Source of the DNA: Mesorhizobium sp. Pch-S | GTDB taxonomy: Bacteria > Pseudomonadota > Alphaproteobacteria > Rhizobiales > Rhizobiaceae | Length of the DNA stretch: 64,000 nucleotides | Direction of reading: 5' to 3' | Assembly (NCBI RefSeq): GCF_004136315.1 | Contig: NZ_CP029562.1 | Span: 1 to 64,000, forward strand | Shown: piece after piece, positions 53,632 to 63,040 of the stretch | Position numbering within the stretch: the first letter of the stretch is position 1 | Layout of the letters: each line of letters starts with the position of its first letter | The notes under the pieces: model-generated | Seen by the model: the letters and a program-made list of their open reading frames with translations, nothing else | Told to the model about the DNA's origin: nothing | Databases searched by the model: none | Made by a program: the position numbers and the translations under genes

Positions 53632-54216
53632 ATGGAAGTCATTCTTCTCGAACGCATTTCCCGCCTCGGCCAGATGGGTGACACCGTCAAGGTCAAGGAC
53701 GGCTTCGCCCGTAACTTCCTGCTGCCGCAGGGCAAGGCGCTGCGCGCCAACGAAGCCAACAAGAAGAAGTTCGAAGGTCAGCGCGCCCAGTTGGAAGCCC
53801 GCAACCTCGAGCGCAAGTCCGAAGCCCAGCAGGTTGCCGACAAGCTCGACGGCAAGAGCTTCATCATCGTGCGCTCGGCCGGCGAGACCGGTCAGCTCTA
53901 CGGCTCGGTCTCGACCCGCGACATCGCCGATCTGCTGACCGCCGAAGGCTTTTCGGTTGCACGCAACCAGGTCGAACTGAACCACCCGATCAAGACCATC
54001 GGCCTGACCAATGTGGCGATCGCGCTGCATCCGGAAGTCGAAGTCACCGTGACGCTCAACATCGCCCGTTCGTCCGAAGAGGCCGAACGCCAGGCCAAGG
54101 GTGAGACGCTCACCACCGCCGAAGCCATCTATGGCGACGACATCAACGAAAACGCCCGTCCGGACAGCTTCTTCGATCCGAACGCCGATTTCGAAGGCGA
54201 AGAAGAGAACGCCTGA
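53632..54216 (+). CDS. rplI: 50S ribosomal protein L9
   Basis: The 194-residue product has the L9 N-terminal domain ([37 protein letters not shown]), a linking helix and the C-terminal domain ([27 protein letters not shown]). An acidic tail of about 45 residues is longer than in E. coli. The ATG at 53632 has GGAG 6 bases upstream; the ATG at 53620 is less likely. Confidence 0.97.
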   Translation: MEVILLERISRLGQMGDTVKVKDGFARNFLLPQGKALRANEANKKKFEGQRAQLEARNLERKSEAQQVADKLDGKSFIIVRSAGETGQLYGSVSTRDIADLLTAEGFSVARNQVELNHPIKTIGLTNVAIALHPEVEVTVTLNIARSSEEAERQAKGETLTTAEAIYGDDINENARPDSFFDPNADFEGEEENA

Positions 54217-54261
54217 TCTTTTAGAGATCTGTCATAAAGCCAGTCTTGTTACTGGATCAAG

Positions 54262-54288
54262 AAACCGGGCCTGGCGCCCGGTTTTTTT
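54262..54288 (+). terminator. Terminator after rplI
   Basis: ACCGGGC and GCCCGGT form a stem around a 5-nt loop, followed by seven T. Confidence 0.9.
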
Positions 54289-54372
54289 ATGCCAACGGAA
54301 CTTTTCGACGCTTCCGCCTTTTTTGAGGGATTGGACAGCAGTGCTGTCACTATCGTTCTTTGAGGGCACGTC

Positions 54373-55650
54373 ATGAATGTTTTTCTGGAACGCATTGCCG
54401 AACGCGTTGTGCGCAGAGGCAATCTGGTCATCACCGGGCCGAATGGGGCGACCCGGACTTTCGGCGACGGCAGCGGCCCGAAAGTGCATATGGTAATTCA
54501 CACGCGCCATGCAGAGCGCGCCATCACCCTGCACCCGTCCCTGGCCATTCCCGAAGCCTTCATGGAAGAGGAACTCGACTTCGTTGAAGGCGATGTGCTC
54601 TCGTTCCTTCACCTCGTCTATCAAAACACCGGCATTTCCTGGATCGAGTCGACCTGGGGCAAGCTGGTCAATTCGGCGAGGCTGACCGTCCGTCCGCTGC
54701 AGCAGCTCAACAATGCCCGCCAGTCGCGCCGCAACGTCGCGCATCACTACGATCTGTCGGGCGATCTCTACAAACTGTTCCTCGACACCGACATGCAGTA
54801 TTCCTGCGCCTATTTCGAGCGGCCGGACATGACCCTTGAGGAAGCGCAGCTTGCCAAGAAACGGCATATTGCCGCGAAGCTGAAGGTGCGGCCCGGCCAG
54901 ACCGTGCTCGACATCGGATCAGGCTGGGGTGGGCTCGGCCTCTACATCGCCGAAGCCTTCGAAGCGGATGTGCTAGGCGTCACGCTCTCGACCGAGCAGC
55001 ATCAGGTTTCGACCGACCGGGCGCATGCCCAGGGCCTCGACCGGCGTGTCCATTTCGAGCTGCGCGACTATCGTGATCTGTCCGAGCGCTTCGATCGCAT
55101 CGTGTCGGTCGGCATGTTCGAGCATGTCGGCGTCAACCACTACAAGACCTTCTTCGACAAAAGCGCGAAACTGCTGAAGCCGGACGGCGTCATGCTCCTG
55201 CACACGATCGGACGGACCGGGCCGGCCACCACCACCAACGCCTTCATCCGCAAGCATATTTTCCCGGGCGGCTACATCCCGGCACTTTCCGAGATGATGC
55301 CGCATATCGAACGCTCGGGCCTGGCAGTCACCGACGTCGAAATCCTGAGGCTGCATTACGCCGACACGCTGAAGCACTGGCGCGAACGCTTCCTGGCCAA
55401 CCGCGACAAGGTCAAGGCGATCTACGATGAGCGCTTCTGCCGCATGTGGGAGTTCTACCTGTCCGGTTCCGAAGCGTCCTTCCGCTGGCAGGACCTTGTC
55501 GTGTTCCAGATCCAGCTCACGCACAAGAACGACGTCCTGCCGATGACACGCGACTACATCAGCAAGTGCGAAAAGGCGCTTGAAGTGCGCGATGCACCGC
55601 AGAAGCCGCTGTTTGCCAAGCCGGTGCGGCGGCGCAAGGTGAAGGAATAG
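54373..55650 (+). CDS. cfa: Cyclopropane-fatty-acyl-phospholipid synthase
   Basis: The 425-residue product has the SAM-binding TVLDIGSGWGGLGLYIAEAF, the HYDLSGDLYKLFLDTDMQYSCAYF segment, VGMFEHVGVNHY, and FPGGYIPALSEM of the CFA synthase family. It methylenates unsaturated acyl chains of membrane phospholipids, usually in stationary phase or acid stress. The gene stands alone behind the rplI terminator. Confidence 0.95.
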   Translation: MNVFLERIAERVVRRGNLVITGPNGATRTFGDGSGPKVHMVIHTRHAERAITLHPSLAIPEAFMEEELDFVEGDVLSFLHLVYQNTGISWIESTWGKLVNSARLTVRPLQQLNNARQSRRNVAHHYDLSGDLYKLFLDTDMQYSCAYFERPDMTLEEAQLAKKRHIAAKLKVRPGQTVLDIGSGWGGLGLYIAEAFEADVLGVTLSTEQHQVSTDRAHAQGLDRRVHFELRDYRDLSERFDRIVSVGMFEHVGVNHYKTFFDKSAKLLKPDGVMLLHTIGRTGPATTTNAFIRKHIFPGGYIPALSEMMPHIERSGLAVTDVEILRLHYADTLKHWRERFLANRDKVKAIYDERFCRMWEFYLSGSEASFRWQDLVVFQIQLTHKNDVLPMTRDYISKCEKALEVRDAPQKPLFAKPVRRRKVKE

Positions 55651-55665
55651 GCGCGCGTATTCCAC

Positions 55666-55684
55666 GTCCGGCGTTCTGCCGGAC
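55666..55684 (+). terminator. Possible hairpin terminator after cfa
   Basis: GTCCGGC and GCCGGAC form a 7-bp stem around GTTCT, 16 bases past the cfa stop. No T-tract follows, so the role is uncertain. Confidence 0.35.
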
Positions 55685-55721
55685 TGATGCCATGGCTATT
55701 GATATCGACTAAGAGAGGAGG

Positions 55722-56045
55722 ATGAACATCCTCCTCTTTGTCGTTGCAGCTATCGCCGAGATCGCCGGCTGTTTTTCGTTCTGGGCCTGGTGGCGGCTGG
55801 AGAAATCGCCGCTATGGCTGCTGCCGGGTCTCGCCTCTCTGGTTGCCTTCGCCTGGCTGCTGGCGCTGGTGCCGGTCGACGCGGCCGGGCGCGCCTACGC
55901 GGCCTATGGCGGCATCTACATCGCTGCATCCCTGCTCTGGCTGTGGCTCGCTGAAGGCATTCGGCCCGATCGCTGGGATATCGTCGGCGCCGCGGTCTGC
56001 ATGGCGGGAGCGTCCGTGATCCTGTTCGCACCGAGGAGCGTCTAG
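55722..56045 (+). CDS. YnfA family (UPF0060) membrane protein
   Basis: The 107-residue product has four transmembrane segments and the family signature [49 protein letters not shown]. It is similar to small multidrug resistance-type folds; the function is poorly known. AGAGAGGAGG precedes the ATG. The Rsm22-like gene starts 2 bases after its stop. Confidence 0.94.
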   Translation: MNILLFVVAAIAEIAGCFSFWAWWRLEKSPLWLLPGLASLVAFAWLLALVPVDAAGRAYAAYGGIYIAASLLWLWLAEGIRPDRWDIVGAAVCMAGASVILFAPRSV

Positions 56046-56047
56046 GC

Positions 56048-57025
56048 ATGGAACTGCCCGCACCGCTGCGCCAGGCCGTCGAGCAATTGCTGGACAACGT
56101 ACCGCTGGCAACACTGAAGCAGGCTTCCCGGACGTTGTCCGATCGCTACCGCGCCGAAGTGCGCGACGGGCGCCTGCACATGGGGGATGACATTGCCGCC
56201 AAGGCCTATCTCGCCACCCGCCTGCCCGCCACCTATGCAGCCGTCCGTACCAGTATCGAAGTGCTTGCGGACACATTGCCGGATTTTGCCCCAGGGACGA
56301 TGCTCGATATCGGCGCCGGACCCGGCACGGTGTTGTGGGCTGCGGCAGACCAATGGGCTTCGATCGAATCCGCAACGCTGCTGGAAGCCAGCAATGCTGC
56401 CCGCAAAGTGGGGCAGACGCTCGCGACAGGCATCGATGTGTCGCAGGTCCGCTGGCAGGCCGGCGACGTGACGATCGATCTCGCGGACATGCCGGCCGCC
56501 GACCTCGTAACGATCGCGTATGTCATGGATGAAATCGCACCGGCATCGCTGCCTCGGCTGATCGAACGCCTCTGGCAGCTGACTGCCGGCACGCTGCTCG
56601 TCGTCGAACCGGGCACGCCTGCCGGCTGGCAGCGCATCCTGGATGCCAGAACCAGGCTGATCGAGATCGGCGCGTCGATCGTGGCTCCATGCCCGCACCA
56701 GGCACCCTGCCCGCTTGTTGCGCCGGACTGGTGCCATTTTTCGCGACGCGTCGCCCGCTCACGCCTGCACCGGCTGGCCAAGGATGCGGATGTGCCCTGG
56801 GAGGACGAGAAGTTCATCTACCTTGCCGCATCCCGTATGCCCCGCACCGCGCGGGCAGCCCGTGTTCTGGCGCCGCCGAGAACCGGTTCGGGCAAGGTCG
56901 CACTCAAGCTGTGCCAGCCTGACGGCACCGTATCGGAGCGGCTTTTCACGAAACGTGACGGAGACCTCTTCAAGACGGCTCGCCGGCTTGATTGGGGCGA
57001 TGCGCTCGACCTCGAATCTGCCTGA
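56048..57025 (+). CDS. Rsm22-like (METTL17-type) ribosome-associated methyltransferase family protein
   Basis: The 325-residue product has a SAM-binding core (MLDIGAGPGTVLWAA, YVMDEIAPASLPRLI, LLVVEPGTPAGW) and, near residues 214-235, a Cys cluster in CPHQAPCPLVAPDWCHF. In mitochondrial METTL17/Rsm22 equivalent cysteines bind an iron-sulfur cluster, and the protein acts in small-subunit assembly. The bacterial role is inferred. It follows ynfA closely (2 bases), so they may share a transcript. Confidence 0.9.
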   Translation: MELPAPLRQAVEQLLDNVPLATLKQASRTLSDRYRAEVRDGRLHMGDDIAAKAYLATRLPATYAAVRTSIEVLADTLPDFAPGTMLDIGAGPGTVLWAAADQWASIESATLLEASNAARKVGQTLATGIDVSQVRWQAGDVTIDLADMPAADLVTIAYVMDEIAPASLPRLIERLWQLTAGTLLVVEPGTPAGWQRILDARTRLIEIGASIVAPCPHQAPCPLVAPDWCHFSRRVARSRLHRLAKDADVPWEDEKFIYLAASRMPRTARAARVLAPPRTGSGKVALKLCQPDGTVSERLFTKRDGDLFKTARRLDWGDALDLESA

Positions 57026-57233
57026 TCACGGCAATAGTTCTTGATCTGTTCCTGTTGCTCGGCTAGGCTTTATGCCCCACCGAGTCAATCGGATTCGGGG
57101 TGCCGGAATATCGTCCTGTGGACGATGTGGCAGTTCTGTGAATCACGGGCATTGGTTGGTCGTTCGGGGAGTCTGAATGGACCGTTGCCGCGATCCTTCT
57201 GCTAACGACACACCGGAATAGATTGGGGATATC

Positions 57234-58724
57234 ATGGCAGAGGCAGCTCTCAAATTCGGCGCGGCGGAAACGCCGCTCTATCGGGAAGCCCCCAACAACA
57301 TCGAGGCCGAACAGGCTCTGCTCGGCGCCATGCTCGTCAACAATGACGCCTTCTACCGGGTCTCCGACTTCCTCAAGTCCGCCCATTTCTACGAGCCTCT
57401 GCACCGCAAGATCTTCGAGGTCTCGGCGGAACTGATCCGCATGGGCAAGATGGCCAACCCGGTGACCATCAAGACCTTCCTGCCTGCCGACGAAAAGGTC
57501 GGCGACATGACCGTCGCGCAATATCTCGCAAGGCTCGCCGCCGAGGCCGTCACCGTCATCAACGCCTCCGACTATGGCCGCGCCATCTATGACCTGGCCA
57601 CCCGCCGCGCGCTGATCACCGTCGGCGAGGACATGGTCAACATCGCCTACGACGCGCCGGTAGACATGTCGCCTTCGGAGCAGATCGAAGACGCCGAGCG
57701 GCGCCTGTTCGAACTGGCCGAGACCGGCCGCTACGACGGTGGTTTCGAAGCCTTCACCGACGCCGTCAAAACCGCGGTCGACATGGCCAATGCCGCCTAT
57801 ATGCGCGACGGCCATCTTTCCGGCATTTCCACCGGCTTGCGCGACGTCGACCGCAAACTCGGCGGCCTGCAACCCTCCGACCTGATCATCCTTGCCGGCC
57901 GTCCGGCCATGGGCAAGACGTCGCTGGTTACCAACATCGCTTTCAACATCGCCGAAGCCTATCAGCCGGCACAGCAGGCCGATGGATCAATCAAGGCCGC
58001 CAATGGCGGCGTTGTCGGCTTCTTCTCGCTGGAAATGTCGTCGGAACAGCTGGCGACCCGTATCATCTCGGAGCAGACCGAAATCTCGTCCTCGAAGATC
58101 CGCCGCGGCGAGATCACCGAGACCGATTTCGAGAAGCTGGTCGCCTGCGCGCAGACCATGCAGAAGATCCCGCTCTACATCGACGCCACCGGCGGTATCT
58201 CGATTGCGCAGCTTGCCGCGCGTGCGCGCCGCCTCAAGCGCCAGCGCGGCCTTGAAGTCATCGTCATCGACTACGTCCAGCTGATGCAAGGCTCCGCCAA
58301 ATCCTCACAGAACCGCGTGCAGGAAATCACCGAAATCACCACCGGTCTCAAGGCGCTGGCCAAGGAACTCAATGTGCCCATCATCGCGCTGTCGCAGCTG
58401 TCGCGTCAGGTCGAAAGCCGCGACGACAAGCGCCCGCAACTGTCCGACCTTCGCGAATCGGGCTCGATCGAGCAGGACGCCGACGTCGTGCTCTTCGTCT
58501 ATCGCGACGAGTATTACATGCAGAACAAGCAGCCAGAGGAAGGTACGCCGGAATATGAAGACTGGCGGATCAAATTCGAGAAGGTAAAGGGCAAGGCCGA
58601 ACTGATCATCGCCAAGCAGCGTCACGGTCCGACCGGCACGGTCGAGCTTGCGTTCGAAGGTCAGTACACCCGCTTCTCCGACCTCGCCGAAGAGCATCAG
58701 TTGCCCGAGCGGTTCGAACATTGA
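57234..58724 (+). CDS. dnaB: Replicative DNA helicase DnaB
   Basis: The 496-residue product has the DnaB N-terminal collar domain (PNNIEAEQALLGAMLVNNDAF), a linker helix and the RecA-like C-terminal domain with Walker A AGRPAMGKTS near residues 220-228, Walker B-type VIVIDYVQLM, and LSQLSRQVESRDDKRPQLSDLR. It unwinds DNA at the replication fork as a hexamer. No intein was seen. radA follows. Confidence 0.98.
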   Translation: MAEAALKFGAAETPLYREAPNNIEAEQALLGAMLVNNDAFYRVSDFLKSAHFYEPLHRKIFEVSAELIRMGKMANPVTIKTFLPADEKVGDMTVAQYLARLAAEAVTVINASDYGRAIYDLATRRALITVGEDMVNIAYDAPVDMSPSEQIEDAERRLFELAETGRYDGGFEAFTDAVKTAVDMANAAYMRDGHLSGISTGLRDVDRKLGGLQPSDLIILAGRPAMGKTSLVTNIAFNIAEAYQPAQQADGSIKAANGGVVGFFSLEMSSEQLATRIISEQTEISSSKIRRGEITETDFEKLVACAQTMQKIPLYIDATGGISIAQLAARARRLKRQRGLEVIVIDYVQLMQGSAKSSQNRVQEITEITTGLKALAKELNVPIIALSQLSRQVESRDDKRPQLSDLRESGSIEQDADVVLFVYRDEYYMQNKQPEEGTPEYEDWRIKFEKVKGKAELIIAKQRHGPTGTVELAFEGQYTRFSDLAEEHQLPERFEH

Positions 58725-58763
58725 TCCGTATCCCTGCACCTCAGCGCAGAACAGGCCGTGTTC

Positions 58764-60167
58764 GTGGCTAAGTCGCGCGTTCAGTTCATCTGCCAGAATT
58801 GCGGCACGGTGCATCAGCGCTGGGCGGGCAAATGTGACGCCTGCGGCGAATGGAACACACTGATCGAGGAAGGTACCGCCGGCGGCATCGGCTCGGGACC
58901 CGCTTCGCTCAAAAGCGCCCGCAAGGGCCGCGCCGTCGCGCTGACGACACTGTCTGGTGACATCGAGGATGCACCCCGCATCGCCTCCGGCATTGGCGAA
59001 CTGGACCGCGCCACCGGCGGCGGCTTCGTGCGCGGCTCGGCGCTCCTGGTTGGCGGCGACCCCGGCATCGGCAAATCGACATTGCTCACCCAGGCCGCAG
59101 CGGCACTCGCACGCCAGGGCCACCGCATCGTCTATGTGTCCGGCGAAGAGGCCGTCGCACAGATCCGGCTGCGCGCGCAGCGGCTGGGTGCCGCCTCGGC
59201 GCCGGTGGAACTCGCCGCCGAAACCAATGTCGAGGATATCCTGGCCACGATCGCCGACGGCAAGCGCCCGGATCTGGTCATCATCGATTCGATCCAGACC
59301 CTGTGGACAGACCTCGCCGATTCGGCCCCCGGGACGGTCACGCAGGTACGCGCGGCGGCCCAGGCGATGATCCGCTATGCGAAATCCACAGGCGCTGCGG
59401 TGGTGCTGGTCGGGCATGTGACCAAGGAAGGACAGATCGCCGGACCACGTGTCGTCGAGCACATGGTCGACGCCGTTCTCTACTTCGAAGGCGAAGGCGG
59501 CCACCACTTCCGCATCCTGCGCACGGTGAAGAACCGTTTCGGCCCGACCGACGAGATCGGCGTGTTCGAAATGTCGGACAAGGGCTTGCGGGAGGTCGCC
59601 AATCCTTCCGAGCTTTTCCTCGGCGAACGGCATGCAAAGTCGCCCGGCGCCGCGGTTTTCGCCGGAATGGAAGGCACCCGGCCGGTGCTGGTCGAGATCC
59701 AGGCTCTTGTCGCGCCCTCCTCTCTCGGCACGCCGCGCCGTGCGGTTGTCGGCTGGGACGGCGCGCGGCTGTCGATGATCCTGGCCGTCCTGGAAGCGCA
59801 TTGCGGCGTGCGTTTCGGCCAGCACGACGTCTATCTGAATGTCGCCGGCGGCTATCGTATTTCAGAACCGGCTGCCGACCTCGCGGTGGCCGCGGCGCTG
59901 GTGTCGTCGCTCACCGGTCTTGCCCTTCCCGCTGATTGCGTCTATTTCGGCGAAATCAGCCTTTCCGGCGCCGTGAGACCGGTTGCGCATGCGCAACAGC
60001 GTCTCAAGGAGTCCGAGAAGCTGGGCTTCGGAAGCGCAGTCCTGCCCGTGGGCAGTGAGGAAATTGCCGGGGGTATAGGCGCCGGCGCTTTCCAGCCTAC
60101 CGAGCTCGCCGATCTTGTGGCGCGCATCGCCGGCACTCGCCGCGGTCGTGCCACAGAGGACGAATGA
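58764..60167 (+). CDS. radA: DNA repair protein RadA
   Basis: The 467-residue product has the N-terminal zinc finger (CQNCGTVHQRWAGKCDACGEW), a RecA-like domain with Walker A GGDPGIGKST near residues 97-106, the RadA-specific KNRFG motif, and a C-terminal Lon-protease-like domain (LNVAGGYRISEPAADLAVAAAL, GEISLSGAVRPV). It drives branch migration in recombination. The start is a GTG at 58764 with AGG 8 bases upstream; a GTG at 58758 is less likely. Confidence 0.97.
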   Translation: MAKSRVQFICQNCGTVHQRWAGKCDACGEWNTLIEEGTAGGIGSGPASLKSARKGRAVALTTLSGDIEDAPRIASGIGELDRATGGGFVRGSALLVGGDPGIGKSTLLTQAAAALARQGHRIVYVSGEEAVAQIRLRAQRLGAASAPVELAAETNVEDILATIADGKRPDLVIIDSIQTLWTDLADSAPGTVTQVRAAAQAMIRYAKSTGAAVVLVGHVTKEGQIAGPRVVEHMVDAVLYFEGEGGHHFRILRTVKNRFGPTDEIGVFEMSDKGLREVANPSELFLGERHAKSPGAAVFAGMEGTRPVLVEIQALVAPSSLGTPRRAVVGWDGARLSMILAVLEAHCGVRFGQHDVYLNVAGGYRISEPAADLAVAAALVSSLTGLALPADCVYFGEISLSGAVRPVAHAQQRLKESEKLGFGSAVLPVGSEEIAGGIGAGAFQPTELADLVARIAGTRRGRATEDE

Positions 60168-60193
60168 TAGGGCATATGGAGTAGGCGCAGGAC

Positions 60194-60859
60194 ATGCCGA
60201 TTACGCTGCTAGACGGGATTCTCGCCGGCTTCACGCTTGTTTCTGCAATGCTTGCCATGGTGCGCGGCTTCTCTCGCGAGGTGCTGTCGATCGCCTCCTG
60301 GGCGGCAGCGGCGGTCGCGGCCTACCTGTTCTACAAGCCGGTCATTCCTTACGTTCAGCCTTATATCGACAATGAAAAGATCGCGATGGGCGCTGCCGCC
60401 GGCATCGTCTTCCTCATCGCATTGATCGTCGTGTCGGTCATCACCATGAAGATCGCCGACTGGATCATCGATTCCCGGGTTGGCGCGCTCGATCGCACGC
60501 TGGGCTTTCTCTATGGGGCGGCACGCGGCATTCTGGTCGTCGCTGTCGGCCTGATGTTCTTCAACTGGCTGGCGGGCGAGAAGGCACCGAACTGGGTTGC
60601 CGAATCGAAGTCGCGCCCGCTGCTGGAATCGATCGGCAAGTACATCGAAAGCGTGCTGCCGGAAGATCCGGAAAAGACGATCCTCAAGCAGCTCAACAAG
60701 AGCGGCGTGGTGCCAAACACTGGAACACCGCCCGCGGGTGCGCAGGCCCCTGCCCCCGAAGGCACAGTGCCTGAAAACAACGAGGCGCCGGCACCGGACG
60801 ACGAGGCGCCGGCCGACCAGCCGCCTGCCGGCGGCAATGCGCCGGCTACAAACAACTGA
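60194..60859 (+). CDS. CvpA family protein
   Basis: The 221-residue product has four transmembrane segments (ITLLDGILAGFTLVSAMLA, SWAAAAVAAYLFY, GIVFLIALIVVSVITM, GILVVAVGLMFFNWL) and the DRTLGFLYGAARG motif of the CvpA/colicin V production family. The C-terminal 45 residues are Pro/Ala/Glu-rich and disordered. It lies just upstream of purF, as in many proteobacteria, but its function is not settled. Confidence 0.93.
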   Translation: MPITLLDGILAGFTLVSAMLAMVRGFSREVLSIASWAAAAVAAYLFYKPVIPYVQPYIDNEKIAMGAAAGIVFLIALIVVSVITMKIADWIIDSRVGALDRTLGFLYGAARGILVVAVGLMFFNWLAGEKAPNWVAESKSRPLLESIGKYIESVLPEDPEKTILKQLNKSGVVPNTGTPPAGAQAPAPEGTVPENNEAPAPDDEAPADQPPAGGNAPATNN

Positions 60860-60945
60860 CGATCGTGTGAAACGCCGCGAGAGCACGTTGCTTTCGTGGC
60901 GTCATAGCCTTATATCGCGGTTTTAGCGGGCAAGAGGCTTCCGGC

Positions 60946-62415
60946 ATGGCAGACGCAACCGACGTGCTTTGCGCCGAGGCAGATGACCACTTCCATGACG
61001 AATGTGGTGTCTTCGGTATTTTCGGCCGCCAGGATGCGGCCGCCATCACCACACTTGGGCTTCATGCCTTGCAGCATCGAGGCCAGGAAGCGGCGGGCAT
61101 CGTCTCCTATGACGGCAACCAGTTCCATGTCGAACGGCATGTCGGCCTGATCGGCGACACCTTCACCAAGCAGTCGGTGATCGACCGGCTGCAAGGCAAT
61201 CGTGCCATCGGCCACACACGCTACGCCACCACCGGCGGCGCCGGCTTGCGCAATGTGCAGCCCTTCTTCGCCGAGCTCTCCACCGGCGGTCTCGCCGTTG
61301 CCCACAACGGCAACATCACCAATGCGCTGACCGTGCAACGCACGCTGCAGAAGCAGGGTTCGATCTTCTCCTCGACATCCGACACCGAGACGATCCTGCA
61401 TCTGGTCGCCACCTCCAAGGAACGCGACATCAATTCGCGTTTTATCGAGGCCATCCGCCAGCTGGAAGGCGCCTTCTCTCTGGTGGCGCTGACCTCGAAG
61501 AAGCTGATCGGCGTTCGCGATCCGTTGGGTATCCGCCCGCTGGTGCTGGGCGATCTCGACGGTGCCTGGATCCTCGCCTCTGAAACCTGCGCCCTCGACA
61601 TCATCGGCGCCCGCTTCGTTCGCGACATCAAGCCCGGCGAGATGGTCGTCATCACCACCAAGGGTATCGAAAGCCATTTCCCATTCGAACCGCAGAAAAC
61701 GCGCTTCTGCATTTTCGAATATGTCTATTTTGCCCGCCCGGACTCTTCGATAGAGGGCCGTAACGTCTATGACGTTCGGAAGCGCATCGGCGCCGAGCTG
61801 GCGCGCGAAAACCCGGTCGAAGCCGACATTGTCGTGCCGGTGCCGGATTCCGGAACCCCAGCCGCGATCGGCTTCAGCCAGGAAGCCGGCATTCCGTTCG
61901 AACTCGGCATCATCCGCAACCACTATGTTGGCCGCACCTTCATTTCGCCGGGCGATTCCATCCGCCACATGGGCGTCAAGCTGAAGCACAACGCCAACCG
62001 CCGCATGATCGAAGGCAAGCGTGTGGTGCTGGTCGACGATTCGATCGTGCGTGGCACCACGTCGCAGAAGATTGTGCAGATGGTGCGCGATGCCGGCGCC
62101 AAGGAAGTGCATATGCGCATCGCTTCGCCGCCGACCCGTGCGTCCTGTTTCTACGGCGTCGATACGCCGGAGAAGTCGAAGCTGCTCGCTTCACGCATGT
62201 CGGTGCAGGAAATGGCGGAATTCATCCGTGTCGACACGCTCGGTTTCCTCACCATCGAGGGGCTCTATCGCGCGGTCGGCGAGGCCGGCCGCAATGAAGA
62301 GCAGCCGCAGTTCTGCGACGCCTGCTTCACCGGCCAGTATCCGACGCGCCTGCTCGACCATGAAGGCGCCGACAATGTGCGCACGCTGTCGCTGCTGGCG
62401 AGCGGCGGTCAGTAA
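60946..62415 (+). CDS. purF: Amidophosphoribosyltransferase
   Basis: The 489-residue product is made as a proenzyme: a 19-residue propeptide, then the nucleophile Cys20 in ECGVFGIFG. The glutaminase domain (ALQHRGQEAAGI, HTRYATTG, AHNGNITN) and the PRTase domain with VVLVDDSIVRGTTSQKIV follow. The C-terminal FCDACFTGQYPT holds two Cys that may belong to an iron-sulfur cluster. It catalyses the first step of purine synthesis. Confidence 0.97.
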   Translation: MADATDVLCAEADDHFHDECGVFGIFGRQDAAAITTLGLHALQHRGQEAAGIVSYDGNQFHVERHVGLIGDTFTKQSVIDRLQGNRAIGHTRYATTGGAGLRNVQPFFAELSTGGLAVAHNGNITNALTVQRTLQKQGSIFSSTSDTETILHLVATSKERDINSRFIEAIRQLEGAFSLVALTSKKLIGVRDPLGIRPLVLGDLDGAWILASETCALDIIGARFVRDIKPGEMVVITTKGIESHFPFEPQKTRFCIFEYVYFARPDSSIEGRNVYDVRKRIGAELARENPVEADIVVPVPDSGTPAAIGFSQEAGIPFELGIIRNHYVGRTFISPGDSIRHMGVKLKHNANRRMIEGKRVVLVDDSIVRGTTSQKIVQMVRDAGAKEVHMRIASPPTRASCFYGVDTPEKSKLLASRMSVQEMAEFIRVDTLGFLTIEGLYRAVGEAGRNEEQPQFCDACFTGQYPTRLLDHEGADNVRTLSLLASGGQ

Positions 62416-62432
62416 GTCGAGTGGCTTTCGCG

Positions 62433-62855
62433 TCAGTTCGTGGAAGCCTCCGATCCCTTCCACAGAGTACCCTGGCGCAATGTCAGCCGCTCACCCGGGC
62501 CGTGAACCGCGGCGTAAAGCAGCCCTGCGAAAAAGGTGAAGTGGTCGACAAAGAAGCCGAATTCGGCCTGGTTCGCCTGCCAGTGCGACGGGCCGTGGAA
62601 CGAGAGCGCCAGGAAGATCACATAGGCAGCTGCCAGCAAGGCTGCTTCCGAAAAGAAGGCGCCGCTCAGGAAGGCCAGCACCAGCGCGACCTCGAAGATC
62701 GCCGCCAGCCAGGCCAGCAGCAGCGGAACCGGGAAACCCGCCGCCGCGATGTAAGCGGCCGTATTGGCCATCCCCGCAAACTTGAACGTTGCGGCCATGG
62801 CGAAGACACCGGCAAAAATCAGTCTTGCGGTGAGAATTGCAGCAGTCCGGCCCAT
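62433..62855 (-). CDS. DoxX family membrane protein
   Basis: The 140-residue product has four hydrophobic segments and a DoxX-like N-terminus (ILTARLIFAGVFAMAATFKFAG, AAYIAAAGFPVPLLLAWLAAIFEV). Related proteins include respiratory and redox-linked membrane proteins; the role here is unknown. The ATG at 62855 has GGAGG upstream. It is convergent with purF (17 bases between stops) and divergent from the SDR gene. Confidence 0.87.
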   Translation of the reverse strand: MGRTAAILTARLIFAGVFAMAATFKFAGMANTAAYIAAAGFPVPLLLAWLAAIFEVALVLAFLSGAFFSEAALLAAAYVIFLALSFHGPSHWQANQAEFGFFVDHFTFFAGLLYAAVHGPGERLTLRQGTLWKGSEASTN

Positions 62856-63040
62856 CTTGTCCTCCTTTGCAAGCCGTGTTCGCTTCAAGGACGTCTGGAC
62901 GTCGACTTTCCCGACATGCCCCGCGAAAATGCTGCGACCATTCGTCGAACCGGCCGTCGGCCGGGGCCGGCGGGGTTTCGTTTGCGTGGATTTCGTCCTA
63001 TCTGGTCGCGCTGACCGTTCTCGTCATATTGGATGACCGC

